Of a stretch of 35,058 nucleotides of DNA, positions 9,126 through 17,682 are shown in pieces (within the stretch, counting starts at the first letter, position 1; every line of letters starts with the position of its first letter). A program made the position numbers and the translations under genes. The stretch lies in the IMG/VR virus record IMGVR_UViG_3300012988_000028, positions 1 to 35,058 of that record; one strand, written 5' to 3'. Source of the stretch: a virus. The notes under the pieces are model-generated. The model saw nothing but the letters and a program-made list of their open reading frames with translations. It had not been told where the DNA came from and did no database searches.

Positions 9126-9428
9126 ATGACGACCAGCAGGTACATACGCTCTCCCAGGCTTGACCTCGGCGCTCAATTCGGAACGTCGCAGGTGATACCA
9201 TTGGTGCGTGCTGCGATCAAGAACGGCAGCATCCCAGTCAAGACGATCACAGTCCGGGGAGCCGAACGACTCGACACGTTAGCTGGCGTGTTGTACGGTG
9301 ACAGCAGGTACTGGTGGGTCCTTGCGATCGCCTCGAACATCGGGTGGGGACTGCAGGTCCCGACTGACACTATCATCAACGTACCTGACCTGGCTACGAT
9401 CATCAATTTCGTCTCAAGCGTAGGTTGA
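9126..9428 (+). CDS. gp53-like baseplate wedge protein with LysM-like fold
   Basis: This 100-residue protein resembles the T4 gp53 baseplate wedge group. The diagnostic part is RLDTLAGVLYGDSRYWWVLA followed by ASNIGWGLQVPTDTIINVPD. This is the LysM-like pattern of a helix bearing a YGD...WW core, a turn, then a beta strand ending in VPD. gp53-type proteins sit in the baseplate wedge and help wedges join around the hub. The gene lies eight bases after one large structural gene and four bases before another, so it is probably co-transcribed with both. The family call is by motif; placement as a wedge protein is by analogy with T4. Confidence 0.75.
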   Translation: MTTSRYIRSPRLDLGAQFGTSQVIPLVRAAIKNGSIPVKTITVRGAERLDTLAGVLYGDSRYWWVLAIASNIGWGLQVPTDTIINVPDLATIINFVSSVG

Positions 9429-9431
9429 CAC

Positions 9432-12377
9432 ATGGCAGACACAGACGTCTCAACCCTTGACAACATTTTTCGAATGATCACGCCTGCTGACCTACTCGGA
9501 GCTCAGAAGCTGTCAGTGGGAAAGAAGCTTGACATTCCAACGATCAAGGACCTATTAGACATCATCTATGGAACATCGGGTGCGTTGACAGCAGACCAGA
9601 TGAGTGAGGCTTTCAAGTCACTCGTCCTGAAGTCTGGGACTGACTCTGCCGAGCAGTTCAAACGCGTCCTTGCGTTTTTTAAGACGGGCGAACCGTGTGA
9701 CGCGTTCGGAACGGGTCCCTTCATGGCCGTCGATACTGATGGGAAGACGACGCTGCCCAAGGCAACGTTTTCACAGATCGTTGGTGAGAGCGCTAGGATA
9801 GAAGACGCTCGTCCAAAGAAGAACATGAGCATCATCCTGTGCAAGTCGGGATTCTTGAGCCCGACCGTCAGAAACGCTGAGCGCGTCGAGATGTTCATGA
9901 ACTTCTTGCCCAGCATCATCGTCTCGCGCCTTGTCCCGTACCTGAACGTTGAGTTCGCTTTCTACAGGATGATCCCGGAGAACGGAACGTCGCAGCCTCA
10001 CATGTGGGCTCCGAGCCTGATGAAGTTCTTGTTGGGCGGCGACAAGTCACTGGTTGACGATCAGTCGACGTCGACTGCTCAGATGCTGAGGTTACGTGAG
10101 TCACAGTCATCAACGACAGACGGCAAGAGTAACGTGACTAACACTCTCTTTTCTACCTCTGGCATGGAGATGTTTACGTCGCCGCAGATGCTGATCAATA
10201 CCTCACCTGCAGCAAATGCCGGGCGTTACGTTGACGTGTTAGATCCGACTCGTCCTTTCATGACGATCGAGAGCTTCAACGTCAACATCACGCCCACGGT
10301 CGGGATGTACTCGTTTAAGAAGGCAACGCTGGTCTTCAAGATCCACGATCGATCGAGGTTGTCTGAGATCTCTGACTTGGTTCGTCCACAAATCTATCAA
10401 GACGCTGGCTCTGCGCCCACCGTCTGGGTGACGTACGGATGGCGACACCCTGCAGAACCCAACAACCCGTATGCTGATTTCATCAACGGCAACATGCTGG
10501 TGCGTGAAGCGTACAAGGTGATGAACTCTCAGTTTGCTTTTGATGACCTGGGTCAGGTGACGATCACGTTGCAGCTGTTCACGCAAGGCCTGCCTGAGAT
10601 GCGAACGACGAACATCACTGACGACGGCAGCAAGGCAATCTTTAAGCAGATCAAGGACATCGCCCAACAGGTCCAGAACAACAGGCTCGCTTTGGGCATC
10701 GGCACGCTCGAAGGCGTTAACAAGGAGATCAGGCCTTTCATGCTGATCGATGCTGCTGAGCGTGGCACGTTTCCTGACATGACGCAAAAGGAAGTGACCG
10801 ATGCCTTGGCGTCATTGAAATCAAGCCTCAACTCGCAAGGTTCGAAGCTCGATCAAAACGCCATCCAGGCGTTGCTCTCTGCGCTTAACTCTCTGTACAA
10901 TCCCAAGGACAAGAACTATCTCGACTTTGACACCCAGCTCAAGTCTCGTGCGACGACGGTCGCCAGCGAGAGGTTTTCTGAGGTGATGGTCGGCATCGAT
11001 CCGTTCTTACCGACGGTCGACAAGGACACGAGAAACGAGACGGAATCTAAGTCCAAGCCTCACCCGTTGACGTCGCTCGTCGCTGCCCTCAATGCATACA
11101 ACAGCACGGCTGACGCAGAGATCACTGCGTTGTCAAACCCAACTAATAAAAAGATCCCTGGCTTTCGAAAGAAGGCATCGTCGTTTGGCAAGCTGGTCTC
11201 TGTCTTCATGGCAAACGCTTTCAAGACCATCGAAGGCATCGACGAGATGCAGCTGTACTTCTATCAGTTCAATGACCAAGCGGGCGCCTGTGCTAACGTC
11301 AACATAGCTGACTTTCCGATCGAGATGCCGGTCTTCCTGGACCAGTATCGCGATCACATCGAACGTAAGGGAAGCGAGCTCGTCACGCTCGAGGAGTTCC
11401 TACGCCTGGCGATCGACTCACAGTTGCACGATATCCGTGCGATCGGTTATGGGTTTCGAAAGTTTTACGCCCCGTACGATCCTGCACACAAGCACGATGT
11501 CAAGACGAAGGCGGGCATCAAACCTGAGGACGTCGAGATCGCAAAGGGACCGTTCAAGATGCCAGCCATCGACGTGTACGTCGAGACGGTCTACGCTTCC
11601 CCTGACGGAAAGGACAGCCTGGACAAGCTGCACCAGTTTGAGACGCCCGGAACCATCCCAGGCGAACCTAACCTGGGTCGAGCGAACCAATACGCTCGCA
11701 TCATCCGCATCCACGTCTTTGACAAGGCGAACAGCCCATACAAGCTCGCGAGCACGCTGCTGCAGTCTGATAACGGGCTTGTTTTTGCTGAAGTCGAGAA
11801 CGAGCTTGCTGCCCAGACCGCCAAGGACAAGAAGGACCTGACAAGCGTTTGGTCCCCCATCATCAAGAACCTCACGCCTGATGCTAAGCTAGATCCCTCA
11901 AAGGGCGCTGTCACGAACCAACAGATCAAGGAGTACGTGTCGAAGATGGTTCCTACCATCGTGTACGGCGGCAACGCTTCGAGCGTTGTCAGCGCTAACC
12001 TTGCATCAAAACAAGATGCCCTGCTTGCGACGACCCAGATGCAAGCGCAGGCCAAGGGATCGGGCAAGCAACAAACGTTGCAACCGAACGGTTCTGACGT
12101 GGGAGGTTTACCGTTACGCGTCGTCCCGGCATCAATGACGATGACGACGTTCGGTTGTCCTTTGCTGACGTATGGACAGCAGTTCTTCATTGATTTTAAC
12201 ACTGGAACGACGATCGACAACATCTACCTGATCACGGGACTGTCACACACGATAACGCCAGGAAAGTTTGAGTCGAACCTGACCCTGACGTTCTATGACG
12301 CCTACGGAAAGTTCTTCGGAGCTCCGACGGTGACAGAGTACGTCAAGTCCATGCAGGTTCCAACTGCCAAGAAGTGA
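9432..12377 (+). CDS. Large baseplate/tail hub-type structural protein
   Basis: This 981-residue protein has no catalytic motif. Residues about 280-400 hold a beta-rich stretch (KKATLVFKIHDRSRLSEISD, WVTYGWRHP, a FINGNM segment and a Q-V-T-I-T-L-Q strand). I associate such stretches with hub or baseplate proteins of large phages. The C-terminal part (about 904-970) is again beta-rich, with FGCPLLTYGQQFFIDFNTGT and YLITGLSHTITPGKFESNLT. That arrangement is typical of tail proteins that build ring-shaped hubs. It closes the structural block; the next gene is a polymerase. It may correspond in role to T4 gp27 or to a wedge component, but I cannot decide which. Confidence 0.6.
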   Translation: MADTDVSTLDNIFRMITPADLLGAQKLSVGKKLDIPTIKDLLDIIYGTSGALTADQMSEAFKSLVLKSGTDSAEQFKRVLAFFKTGEPCDAFGTGPFMAVDTDGKTTLPKATFSQIVGESARIEDARPKKNMSIILCKSGFLSPTVRNAERVEMFMNFLPSIIVSRLVPYLNVEFAFYRMIPENGTSQPHMWAPSLMKFLLGGDKSLVDDQSTSTAQMLRLRESQSSTTDGKSNVTNTLFSTSGMEMFTSPQMLINTSPAANAGRYVDVLDPTRPFMTIESFNVNITPTVGMYSFKKATLVFKIHDRSRLSEISDLVRPQIYQDAGSAPTVWVTYGWRHPAEPNNPYADFINGNMLVREAYKVMNSQFAFDDLGQVTITLQLFTQGLPEMRTTNITDDGSKAIFKQIKDIAQQVQNNRLALGIGTLEGVNKEIRPFMLIDAAERGTFPDMTQKEVTDALASLKSSLNSQGSKLDQNAIQALLSALNSLYNPKDKNYLDFDTQLKSRATTVASERFSEVMVGIDPFLPTVDKDTRNETESKSKPHPLTSLVAALNAYNSTADAEITALSNPTNKKIPGFRKKASSFGKLVSVFMANAFKTIEGIDEMQLYFYQFNDQAGACANVNIADFPIEMPVFLDQYRDHIERKGSELVTLEEFLRLAIDSQLHDIRAIGYGFRKFYAPYDPAHKHDVKTKAGIKPEDVEIAKGPFKMPAIDVYVETVYASPDGKDSLDKLHQFETPGTIPGEPNLGRANQYARIIRIHVFDKANSPYKLASTLLQSDNGLVFAEVENELAAQTAKDKKDLTSVWSPIIKNLTPDAKLDPSKGAVTNQQIKEYVSKMVPTIVYGGNASSVVSANLASKQDALLATTQMQAQAKGSGKQQTLQPNGSDVGGLPLRVVPASMTMTTFGCPLLTYGQQFFIDFNTGTTIDNIYLITGLSHTITPGKFESNLTLTFYDAYGKFFGAPTVTEYVKSMQVPTAKK

Positions 12378-12378
12378 C

Positions 12379-12416
12379 TTGTAGAAACACACGGCACGAC
12401 ATAGGATCTGGTCGTG
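12379..12416 (+). promoter_or_regulatory. Candidate promoter and inverted repeat at the polymerase start
   Basis: TTGTAG (12379-12384) and TAGGAT (12402-12407) are separated by 17 bases, and TAGGAT ends six bases before the GTG start. CACGAC (12395-12400) and GTCGTG (12411-12416) form a perfect six-base inverted repeat. Its loop holds TAGGAT and its right arm contains the start codon. The AGGA inside the loop could instead act as a ribosome site. It may be a leaderless promoter, an operator, or a translational hairpin. Confidence 0.4.
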
Positions 12417-13634
12417 GTCTCTTTTTGCGTTGACGCATCGTTGTTAGGAACGGATCGACACCTGGTCGTCTCCACTGAAGGTTACCACTGGAGCATTCTC
12501 GTGCCTGAGGCTACGTGGCACCTGAGCGGCAACGTCAAGCCCGAGAGCGACTGGTGTTTGGACACCGTGTTGAGGCTCAATAGCTCGAAGATCGACCTCC
12601 AACCGCCCGTCAGGTTCTCTAACGCGATGGCCCTGTTCCAGTCGGGTTCGAGCACAGTTACACTCCCGCCATGGCAAAAAGTGATGCCGACAGCGGCCCA
12701 CCGTGCCTTCGTGAAGGGCATCATAGGCCAGGTGGCAGAGGTCATTAACAAGCTTCCGACAGATTACTACAGGAACACCTGGGTGCCCGGGAACGGCGCC
12801 ATCCGCTCCCTCCGACCTGCACGGATCGATGAGGCCATGTTCCAGCAGCTCGTGGCTGCGAAGGTGAGAAACGTCCCGATCGTCAAGAGCTTCGCTCCAG
12901 ACTACCAGGGATATGCAGCTCCCGTGACCTATGACAGGTTCGGTACCTTGACGGGTCGCCTGACGGTCAAGCAAGGACCTGGGATCCTGACGCTCAAGCG
13001 TGAGTACCGTAACATGCTGATCCCAAGCGATGATGGGTGTATCGTCTCGCTAGACTTTGCTGCGCTAGAGGTGAGGCTGTTGCTGTACGAGGCTGGTAAA
13101 TCGTGTCTCGATCCCGATCTCTACAGCATGATAGCTCGTGACATCGGTCAGTACGATCGAAAGGCAGTGAAGGGTGCTGTCATCAGTGAACTATACGGAT
13201 CGTCTAAGCATGCATTGGGGAAGGTCCTCGGCATCGAAGGCAGGGAGCTAGACGCCTTCGTCAAGCGCATCAAGTCATATTTTAACACGCCAGAGCTGTT
13301 GAAACGAATCAAGACGCAGTTTTACGAGACGGGCCACGTCATCAACCGTTACGGTCGACCAGTTCTCATTGACGATCCTCTAGATCATATCTTCATCAAT
13401 TACTACGCACAATCCTCAGGTGTTGACGTGACGTTGTTAGGCTTTTCACAGATCGTACAGAGGCTGGCGTTTGAGGCTCCTGCTGTCAAGCCTCTGTACC
13501 TGCTACATGATGCGTTGATCCTAGACGTCCCGTCGAAGCACCTCGATGAGGTGATGTCGATCAAGTCAGTGACTGTCCCTGGGTACGTTCAATCCTTTCC
13601 TTTGAAACCTGAGCGGTTGTCTTGTACACCTTGA
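12414..13634 (+). CDS. Family A DNA polymerase (PolA-like), polymerase domain only
   Basis: This 406-residue protein is predicted to replicate phage DNA. Motif A is SLDFAALEVRLL with D214. The TLTGRL segment lies at 178-183. The O helix runs from R249 through K253 to Y261-G262. Motif C is LHDALILD with H365 and D366. Three oddities stand out. The protein is shorter than a Klenow-type enzyme (about 600 residues) and shows no 3'-5' exonuclease motif in its first 150 residues. The O-helix position that is normally Phe or Tyr is I257. Motif C has HDA instead of HDE. The carboxylates D214 and D366 remain, so activity is plausible. Proofreading may come from a separate gene outside the window. The start is GTG 12414. 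Confidence 0.85.
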   Translation: MVSFCVDASLLGTDRHLVVSTEGYHWSILVPEATWHLSGNVKPESDWCLDTVLRLNSSKIDLQPPVRFSNAMALFQSGSSTVTLPPWQKVMPTAAHRAFVKGIIGQVAEVINKLPTDYYRNTWVPGNGAIRSLRPARIDEAMFQQLVAAKVRNVPIVKSFAPDYQGYAAPVTYDRFGTLTGRLTVKQGPGILTLKREYRNMLIPSDDGCIVSLDFAALEVRLLLYEAGKSCLDPDLYSMIARDIGQYDRKAVKGAVISELYGSSKHALGKVLGIEGRELDAFVKRIKSYFNTPELLKRIKTQFYETGHVINRYGRPVLIDDPLDHIFINYYAQSSGVDVTLLGFSQIVQRLAFEAPAVKPLYLLHDALILDVPSKHLDEVMSIKSVTVPGYVQSFPLKPERLSCTP

Positions 13635-13650
13635 CACCCCAAGATAAGAT
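13622..13650 (+). promoter_or_regulatory. Candidate promoter for a leaderless HD-hydrolase transcript
   Basis: TTGTAC (13622-13627), a 17-base spacer and TAAGAT (13645-13650) lie at the very end of the polymerase gene. The TAAGAT ends seven bases before ATG 13658, and no Shine-Dalgarno sequence is visible. The spacing is the same as at 12379, 25558 and 33147. Confidence 0.4.
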
Positions 13651-13657
13651 CAGTTCC

Positions 13658-14251
13658 ATGTCATTGACCCCTGAAGAAATTGAGTCGAACTGGAAACGCA
13701 TGAGGTCGTTGCTTGAGAAGTGTGGCGACCGTAGCGTGGCCTCGCTCAGGATGGTCGATGCCCTGGGAGAGCGGTTAGCGCTGTGCCCTGCCTCTGCTAA
13801 GCGTGACTTTCATAATGCCTTTCCAGGCGGGTTGGTCGATCACTCGTTACGGGTCTTGGGAAACGCAATGCGATTGACGGGAGCTTTCGGATGGAAGATT
13901 CCTAAGGACTCGTTGATCATCGGTTCTCTCTTTCATGACCTGGGCAAGGTGGGTGATCACGAGCATGATTATTACGTGCCACAGACTGATCAGTGGCGCG
14001 TCGACAAGCTCGGTGAGGAATACACCTACAACAAAGAGATCCAATTCATGACGGTGCCCGATCGAGGCATCTTTCTGTGCCAACACTTCGGTCTCCTTTT
14101 GACCCAAGACGAGATGCTTGCGATCCGCTTGAACGACGGTCAGTATGCTGATGAAAACGCCCCATACAAGCTCAAGGAACCGATGCTCGCGGACGTCGTC
14201 CACATGGCTGATCTCATCTCGACGAAGCAAGAGAAGGGTCTTTTGCCCTAG
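13658..14251 (+). CDS. HD-domain phosphohydrolase
   Basis: This 197-residue protein (from ATG 13658) shows the HD superfamily metal-binding pattern. It has GGLVDHSLRVLG with H62, GSLFHDLGKVGDH with H93-D94, and a late aspartate in DVVHMADLIST. HD enzymes remove phosphates from nucleotides or cyclic nucleotides. In phages they are often linked to dNTP pools, but the substrate here is not shown. It sits between the polymerase and the ssDNA-binding protein, which suggests a link to replication. The upstream in-frame TTG 13622 would add 12 residues; I prefer the ATG because it is preceded by a good -10-like hexamer and begins an evenly charged helix. Confidence 0.7.
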   Translation: MSLTPEEIESNWKRMRSLLEKCGDRSVASLRMVDALGERLALCPASAKRDFHNAFPGGLVDHSLRVLGNAMRLTGAFGWKIPKDSLIIGSLFHDLGKVGDHEHDYYVPQTDQWRVDKLGEEYTYNKEIQFMTVPDRGIFLCQHFGLLLTQDEMLAIRLNDGQYADENAPYKLKEPMLADVVHMADLISTKQEKGLLP

Positions 14252-14268
14252 CTCGCCATACTTATGAC

Positions 14269-14499
14269 ATGAGCGCAAAACTGCTCAAGCGGTACATTCA
14301 GGAAGCGGTAGCTGAGGCAAAACTCGCAAGAGTTCCGAATCAGTTAATGGCACCCGAAAAAGAGGAAAGCGGTAACGAGGATGAAACAGTCGAAAATGTC
14401 AACGAGTTCTCAGGCGTCGGTGCGATCGCAGGCTACAGTGGGCCTCTCGGCATGGATCCTGACAGGCTCGGCCGCAAAAAGAACAGTCGTAAGAAGTGA
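14269..14499 (+). CDS. Small protein with N-terminal LKRYIQEA helix and GAIAGYxxPLGM C-terminus
   Basis: This protein has 76 residues of unknown function. The N-terminus (LLKRYIQEAVAEAKLARVP) is a basic-acidic amphipathic helix resembling those of the genes at 22744 and 23170. The middle is acidic and probably unfolded. The end, NEFSGVGAIAGYSGPLGMDP, then a Lys/Arg-rich tail, resembles a short motif I have seen in small proteins of large marine phages. No membrane segment or signal peptide is seen. There is no ribosome site, but CATACT lies six bases before the ATG. It could be a small virion or DNA-associated protein; this is a guess. Confidence 0.55.
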   Translation: MSAKLLKRYIQEAVAEAKLARVPNQLMAPEKEESGNEDETVENVNEFSGVGAIAGYSGPLGMDPDRLGRKKNSRKK

Positions 14500-14530
14500 C
14501 GCTGAGCGCCTCAACAAGGCTTGCGTCACT
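14495..14530 (+). terminator. Inverted repeat after the small gene, possible terminator or leader hairpin
   Basis: AGTGACGC (14495-14502) pairs perfectly with GCGTCACT (14523-14530). An inner GCCT/AGGC stem lies within the loop. It begins in the last codons of the gene at 14269. No T-run follows, so a classical intrinsic terminator is not supported. It could instead be part of a structured leader of the ssDNA-binding gene. Confidence 0.4.
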
Positions 14531-14537
14531 GTGACAG

Positions 14538-14574
14538 TTGAACTTTAGAAGACTTGATCGTACTATCGATCAGG
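14538..14574 (+). promoter_or_regulatory. Candidate promoter with inverted repeat around its -10, ssDNA-binding gene
   Basis: TTGAAC (14538-14543) and TACTAT (14561-14566) are 17 bases apart. TGATCG (14555-14560) and CGATCA (14567-14572) form an exact inverted repeat whose loop is precisely TACTAT. With a U-G pair it extends to eight pairs (14553-14574). It could be a promoter covered by an operator, or an RNA hairpin in the leader. Unlike the other sites it lies 63 bases before the preferred GTG start. Confidence 0.45.
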
Positions 14575-14629
14575 CCACATGGCGTGGCTTGTTGGTTTCA
14601 CGATCAGAACAAGGAAAGAGGATAGCAGC

Positions 14630-15526
14630 GTGGCAGTAGATCTCGAAGCGATTCGTAGGCGTGTACAGGAACTCAGCGGTAACCGCAAGAACTCATCCGT
14701 CCAACTCTGGAAGCCAGAGATCGGCGAGTACAAGGTTCGCGGGTTGCCTTGGAAGAACTCAGAAGACGGCATGCCGTTTCGTGAGCTCTGGTTCTATTAC
14801 ATCGGAAGCGGGCCAGGCATCCTGGCACCACACCAGTTCGGCAAGCCCGATCCGATCAACGACCTGATCAGGAAGTTGTACAGCTCTGGTAAGCCTGATG
14901 ACAGGTTGCTCGCCAAGAAGCTACAACCGAAGATGAGGACCTACATGCCCGTCATCGTTCGTGGCGAGGAAGACAAAGGCGTCCAGGTCTGGGCCTTCGG
15001 CAAGCCGATCTACCAGCGTTTGCTCGGTTTCTTCACTGACGAAGATGGTGGTGACATTCTCGATCCGAACGAAGGCTTTGACCTGAAGATCGCGATCACC
15101 CACACGCCTGGCAAGATGTTCATGGGTAAGCCGTCGCTCGACACGACCGTCGACATTCGCAAGCCTTCGAAGCTTTCAAACGATCCCGCTCAGGCGAAGA
15201 CGTGGCTCGATGGCATCCCGAACCTGGACGACATGTACAAGCTGAAGTCCACGCAAGAGATCGAGACGCTATTGAACAATTGGCTCAATGGTGGTGAGGT
15301 CTCGAGCTCAGATGAGGGAACGTCAAAAGGTTCTGCACCGTCAGGTGACGAGCTCGACAGGCTCGTCGACGAGGTGAAGAGCGACACGAAACCGGTCACT
15401 GAAGCGAAGTCTGACAAAAAAGCGAAGGCGAAACCTCGTGCCCCTGAGGTCGATGAGGACGACAGCCCAGTCGAGAAGAAGAGCCTCGACGATGCCTTCG
15501 CAGAGCTCATGAAAGAAGACGAGTGA
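14630..15526 (+). CDS. Single-stranded DNA-binding protein, T4 gp32-like
   Basis: This protein is predicted to coat single-stranded DNA at the fork. The core (about residues 20-190) carries the gp32-type features: VQLWKPEIGEYKVRGLPWKN, an FRELWFYYIGSGPGILAP stretch, then NDLIRKLY and RTYMPVIVRGEE. The C-terminus is a Lys/Asp/Glu-rich linker ending in an acidic tip (DDAFAELMKEDE), which in gp32 recruits replication partners. I chose GTG 14630 because AAGGAAAGAGG lies just before it and translation begins AVDLEAIRRRVQEL. ATG 14579 would add 17 poorly matching residues. The canonical gp32 zinc cysteines are not seen. It precedes the recombinase by 11 bases, as expected for partners. Confidence 0.85.
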   Translation: MAVDLEAIRRRVQELSGNRKNSSVQLWKPEIGEYKVRGLPWKNSEDGMPFRELWFYYIGSGPGILAPHQFGKPDPINDLIRKLYSSGKPDDRLLAKKLQPKMRTYMPVIVRGEEDKGVQVWAFGKPIYQRLLGFFTDEDGGDILDPNEGFDLKIAITHTPGKMFMGKPSLDTTVDIRKPSKLSNDPAQAKTWLDGIPNLDDMYKLKSTQEIETLLNNWLNGGEVSSSDEGTSKGSAPSGDELDRLVDEVKSDTKPVTEAKSDKKAKAKPRAPEVDEDDSPVEKKSLDDAFAELMKEDE

Positions 15527-15537
15527 AGGAGTAACAA

Positions 15538-16788
15538 ATGGCGAAGGCAGCAAAAGCTGCCGCGACCGACGTCTCTGAGGTGAAGTCAAAGAAGGGAATG
15601 GCGGACGAGATCGATGAGCTCACCGCCAATCTCATCAAAGACATCAACAAGGAGTTCGGCCAGCGGGTGGCGTATAACCTAGGCGAGACTGAAGCTCCTA
15701 CTGTTGTCAAACGATGGCTTGACACCGGATCGATCCAACTGAACTACGCCATCCGTAACGCCGCTGGAGGTGGGTATCCTGAAGGAAGGATCATTGAGAT
15801 CGCCGGTCCTCCGTCGATCGGTAAGTCACACCTTGGCTACCACGCTGCTGCTGTCACCCAGTCCATGGGTGGCATCGTCATCTACATCGACACCGAGAAC
15901 GCGACACCCATCCAGAAGCTCGGGCAGATGGGCATCAACGTCAAGAAGGGTTTCGTTTACATGGACATCCATGCGACGGAGCACGTCTTCAAGGCCATCG
16001 AGGACACCATCCTCAAGGCAAAGGGGTTGATGAAGGATGTTCCGATTCTCGTCATCTGGGACAGCGTCGCCGCGACATCTCCACTCGCTGAACTGAACGG
16101 AGAGTACGAAGACAACACGGTGGGTCTTCAGGCTCGTGTCATCAGCAAGGGCATGCGTAAGATCACTGGTGTCATTGGCCAGAACAACGTGACGTTGTTG
16201 TGCTTGAACCAACTGCGTGATGCCATCGGCGTCATGCACGGTGACCCACAGGTGACGCCAGGTGGAAAAGCCATCCCGTTCCATGCCTCAGTTCGCATCC
16301 GGCTCAGCTCGGGTACCCAGATCAAGGACGCCAAAGGCAACATCATCGGCATCCACGTCATCATGACGTTGAAGAAGAACAAGGTTGCACCACCTTTCAG
16401 GAAGTACGAGTTTGACATCATCTTCGGCAAGGGGATCGTCGAACACGAGTATGTCTTTGACGAGTGTAGGGCGTACTGCGCAGACAAGGACAACAAGGTA
16501 CTCGCTGATTACGAACATGCCAAGGATGGCAAGCGACAGGTCCAGATCGTGATCGCAGGCACGTCAGCCTGGAAAGAGCTGACGGTGACTGACACCCAGA
16601 CCGGTGAGGTCTTCGTCGAGAAGAAGTTTTATAAGGGCGACTTTGACAAGATCATGCGTGACCCTGAGTACAAACCCTTCGTTGACAAGGTCATCGATGC
16701 TGCATACACCATGGTGATGGGCGAGGCAGCGTCTGAAGGCGAGACGCCTGACAACGACGCTGAGGACGAGGTGGCGACCGATGGCTGA
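15538..16788 (+). CDS. recA: RecA-like recombinase
   Basis: This 416-residue protein is a strand-exchange ATPase. Walker A is GPPSIGKS (residues 90-97). The YIDTENATP segment carries the catalytic glutamate. Walker B is ILVIWDSVAA. The DNA-binding L2 side reads NQLRDAIGVMHGDPQVTPGG followed by HASVRIRL. These are closer to bacterial RecA than to T4 UvsX in wording, though the role is the same: recombination-dependent replication and repair with the gp32-like protein. A strong AAGGAG ribosome site precedes the ATG. The last eight bases overlap the dUTPase gene. Acidic residues end the protein, as in RecA. Confidence 0.92.
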   Translation: MAKAAKAAATDVSEVKSKKGMADEIDELTANLIKDINKEFGQRVAYNLGETEAPTVVKRWLDTGSIQLNYAIRNAAGGGYPEGRIIEIAGPPSIGKSHLGYHAAAVTQSMGGIVIYIDTENATPIQKLGQMGINVKKGFVYMDIHATEHVFKAIEDTILKAKGLMKDVPILVIWDSVAATSPLAELNGEYEDNTVGLQARVISKGMRKITGVIGQNNVTLLCLNQLRDAIGVMHGDPQVTPGGKAIPFHASVRIRLSSGTQIKDAKGNIIGIHVIMTLKKNKVAPPFRKYEFDIIFGKGIVEHEYVFDECRAYCADKDNKVLADYEHAKDGKRQVQIVIAGTSAWKELTVTDTQTGEVFVEKKFYKGDFDKIMRDPEYKPFVDKVIDAAYTMVMGEAASEGETPDNDAEDEVATDG

Positions 16789-17218
16789 GGTCATCGTCTT
16801 CATCAAGAAAGCTAACGTTGACGTGCCGACACCTGCCTACAAGACGGCAGGCGCGGCCGGGTGTGACGTGACATCGACAGAAACCCTGACAATACGACCG
16901 GGGTGTCGCCAATTCGTCAACACGGGACTTTTTCTGGAGGTCCCAGAAGGGTACGAGTGTCAGGTCAGGCCCAGGTCTGGGCTAGCGCTCAACTACGGCG
17001 TCATCGTCCTAAACTCTCCTGGAACGATCGACAGCGACTATCGAGGTGAGATAAAGATCCTCCTCTACAACACGGGAATCAAGGACTTCGTCGTCCAGCC
17101 AGGCGAGCGCATCGCCCAATTGGTGTTCGCTCCTGTCACGCAGGTAACCTTCGAAGAGATCGAAGAGCTGTCAGAAACAGATCGCGGTTCGGGTGGGTGG
17201 GGATCGACCGGGAGATAA
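16781..17218 (+). CDS. dut: dUTP diphosphatase (trimeric dUTPase)
   Basis: This 145-residue enzyme converts dUTP to dUMP and pyrophosphate, keeping uracil out of DNA and feeding thymidylate synthesis. All five motifs are present: AGAAGCD (23-29), PRSGLA (64-69), GTIDSDYRGE (81-90, with the catalytic aspartate D84), PGERIAQLVF (107-116) and RGSGGWGSTG (135-144). In the last motif the usual stacking Phe is Trp. Length is normal for the family. It overlaps the recombinase gene by eight bases and probably depends on its translation. Its product dUMP is the substrate of the ThyX encoded at 24635. Confidence 0.95.
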   Translation: MAEVIVFIKKANVDVPTPAYKTAGAAGCDVTSTETLTIRPGCRQFVNTGLFLEVPEGYECQVRPRSGLALNYGVIVLNSPGTIDSDYRGEIKILLYNTGIKDFVVQPGERIAQLVFAPVTQVTFEEIEELSETDRGSGGWGSTGR

Positions 17219-17220
17219 CC

Positions 17221-17679
17221 ATGGAAAGTGAAATCGTTGACGTTACGTATTACTGGTCACGCATCCCTGGCAAGTTCCTCGTGTCTAGGGCGGGATTGGA
17301 GATCAAAGATCTCCCGTTTAGGTTCTCGGGAACGTCTAAAGAATGGGATGAAACGCTTGTTGAGACGGTCATTGACTACATCAATCGTTTGCAACACGAT
17401 GTTGAACTCGATAAAAACAAGGTGATACAGCGCCAAGATCTACGAGTCTACGCGTCTCCTAGCGTAGCGCTGATCTTCAGGTGCTCGACGCTGTTCAAGC
17501 CAGTGTCAGATGTTTTTCTTGCACAAGATGAACCAATTGGAAAGATCGCTGATTGGTTTGTCTATCAAGATGTGACGTTGACAAACGATCTGATCAAGGT
17601 TGTCGCGTCTTTTAAATGGTACGACGGTCAGATGTTGAAGACGGGACAGATCAAGTTACTAGACATGCCAGAGACCTGA
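17221..17679 (+). CDS. Conserved-looking hypothetical protein after dUTPase
   Basis: This 152-residue protein (from ATG 17221) matches no family I recognise. It reads as a mixed alpha/beta protein without membrane segments. Repeated hydrophobic strands such as ALIFRCSTLFKPV and LIKVVASFKWYDGQ suggest a beta-sandwich. An in-frame upstream start at 17197 exists but would lie inside the dUTPase gene. GGGAG lies a few bases before the chosen ATG. It sits between dUTPase and the 5' nuclease, so a replication or nucleotide role is possible but not shown. Confidence 0.55.
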   Translation: MESEIVDVTYYWSRIPGKFLVSRAGLEIKDLPFRFSGTSKEWDETLVETVIDYINRLQHDVELDKNKVIQRQDLRVYASPSVALIFRCSTLFKPVSDVFLAQDEPIGKIADWFVYQDVTLTNDLIKVVASFKWYDGQMLKTGQIKLLDMPET

Positions 17680-17682
17680 TCT

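Noticed and set aside
10239-10787. - strand frame inside the large structural gene
   Set aside because: Shadow of the + strand gene; Arg- and Asp-rich translation, no ribosome site, no family.
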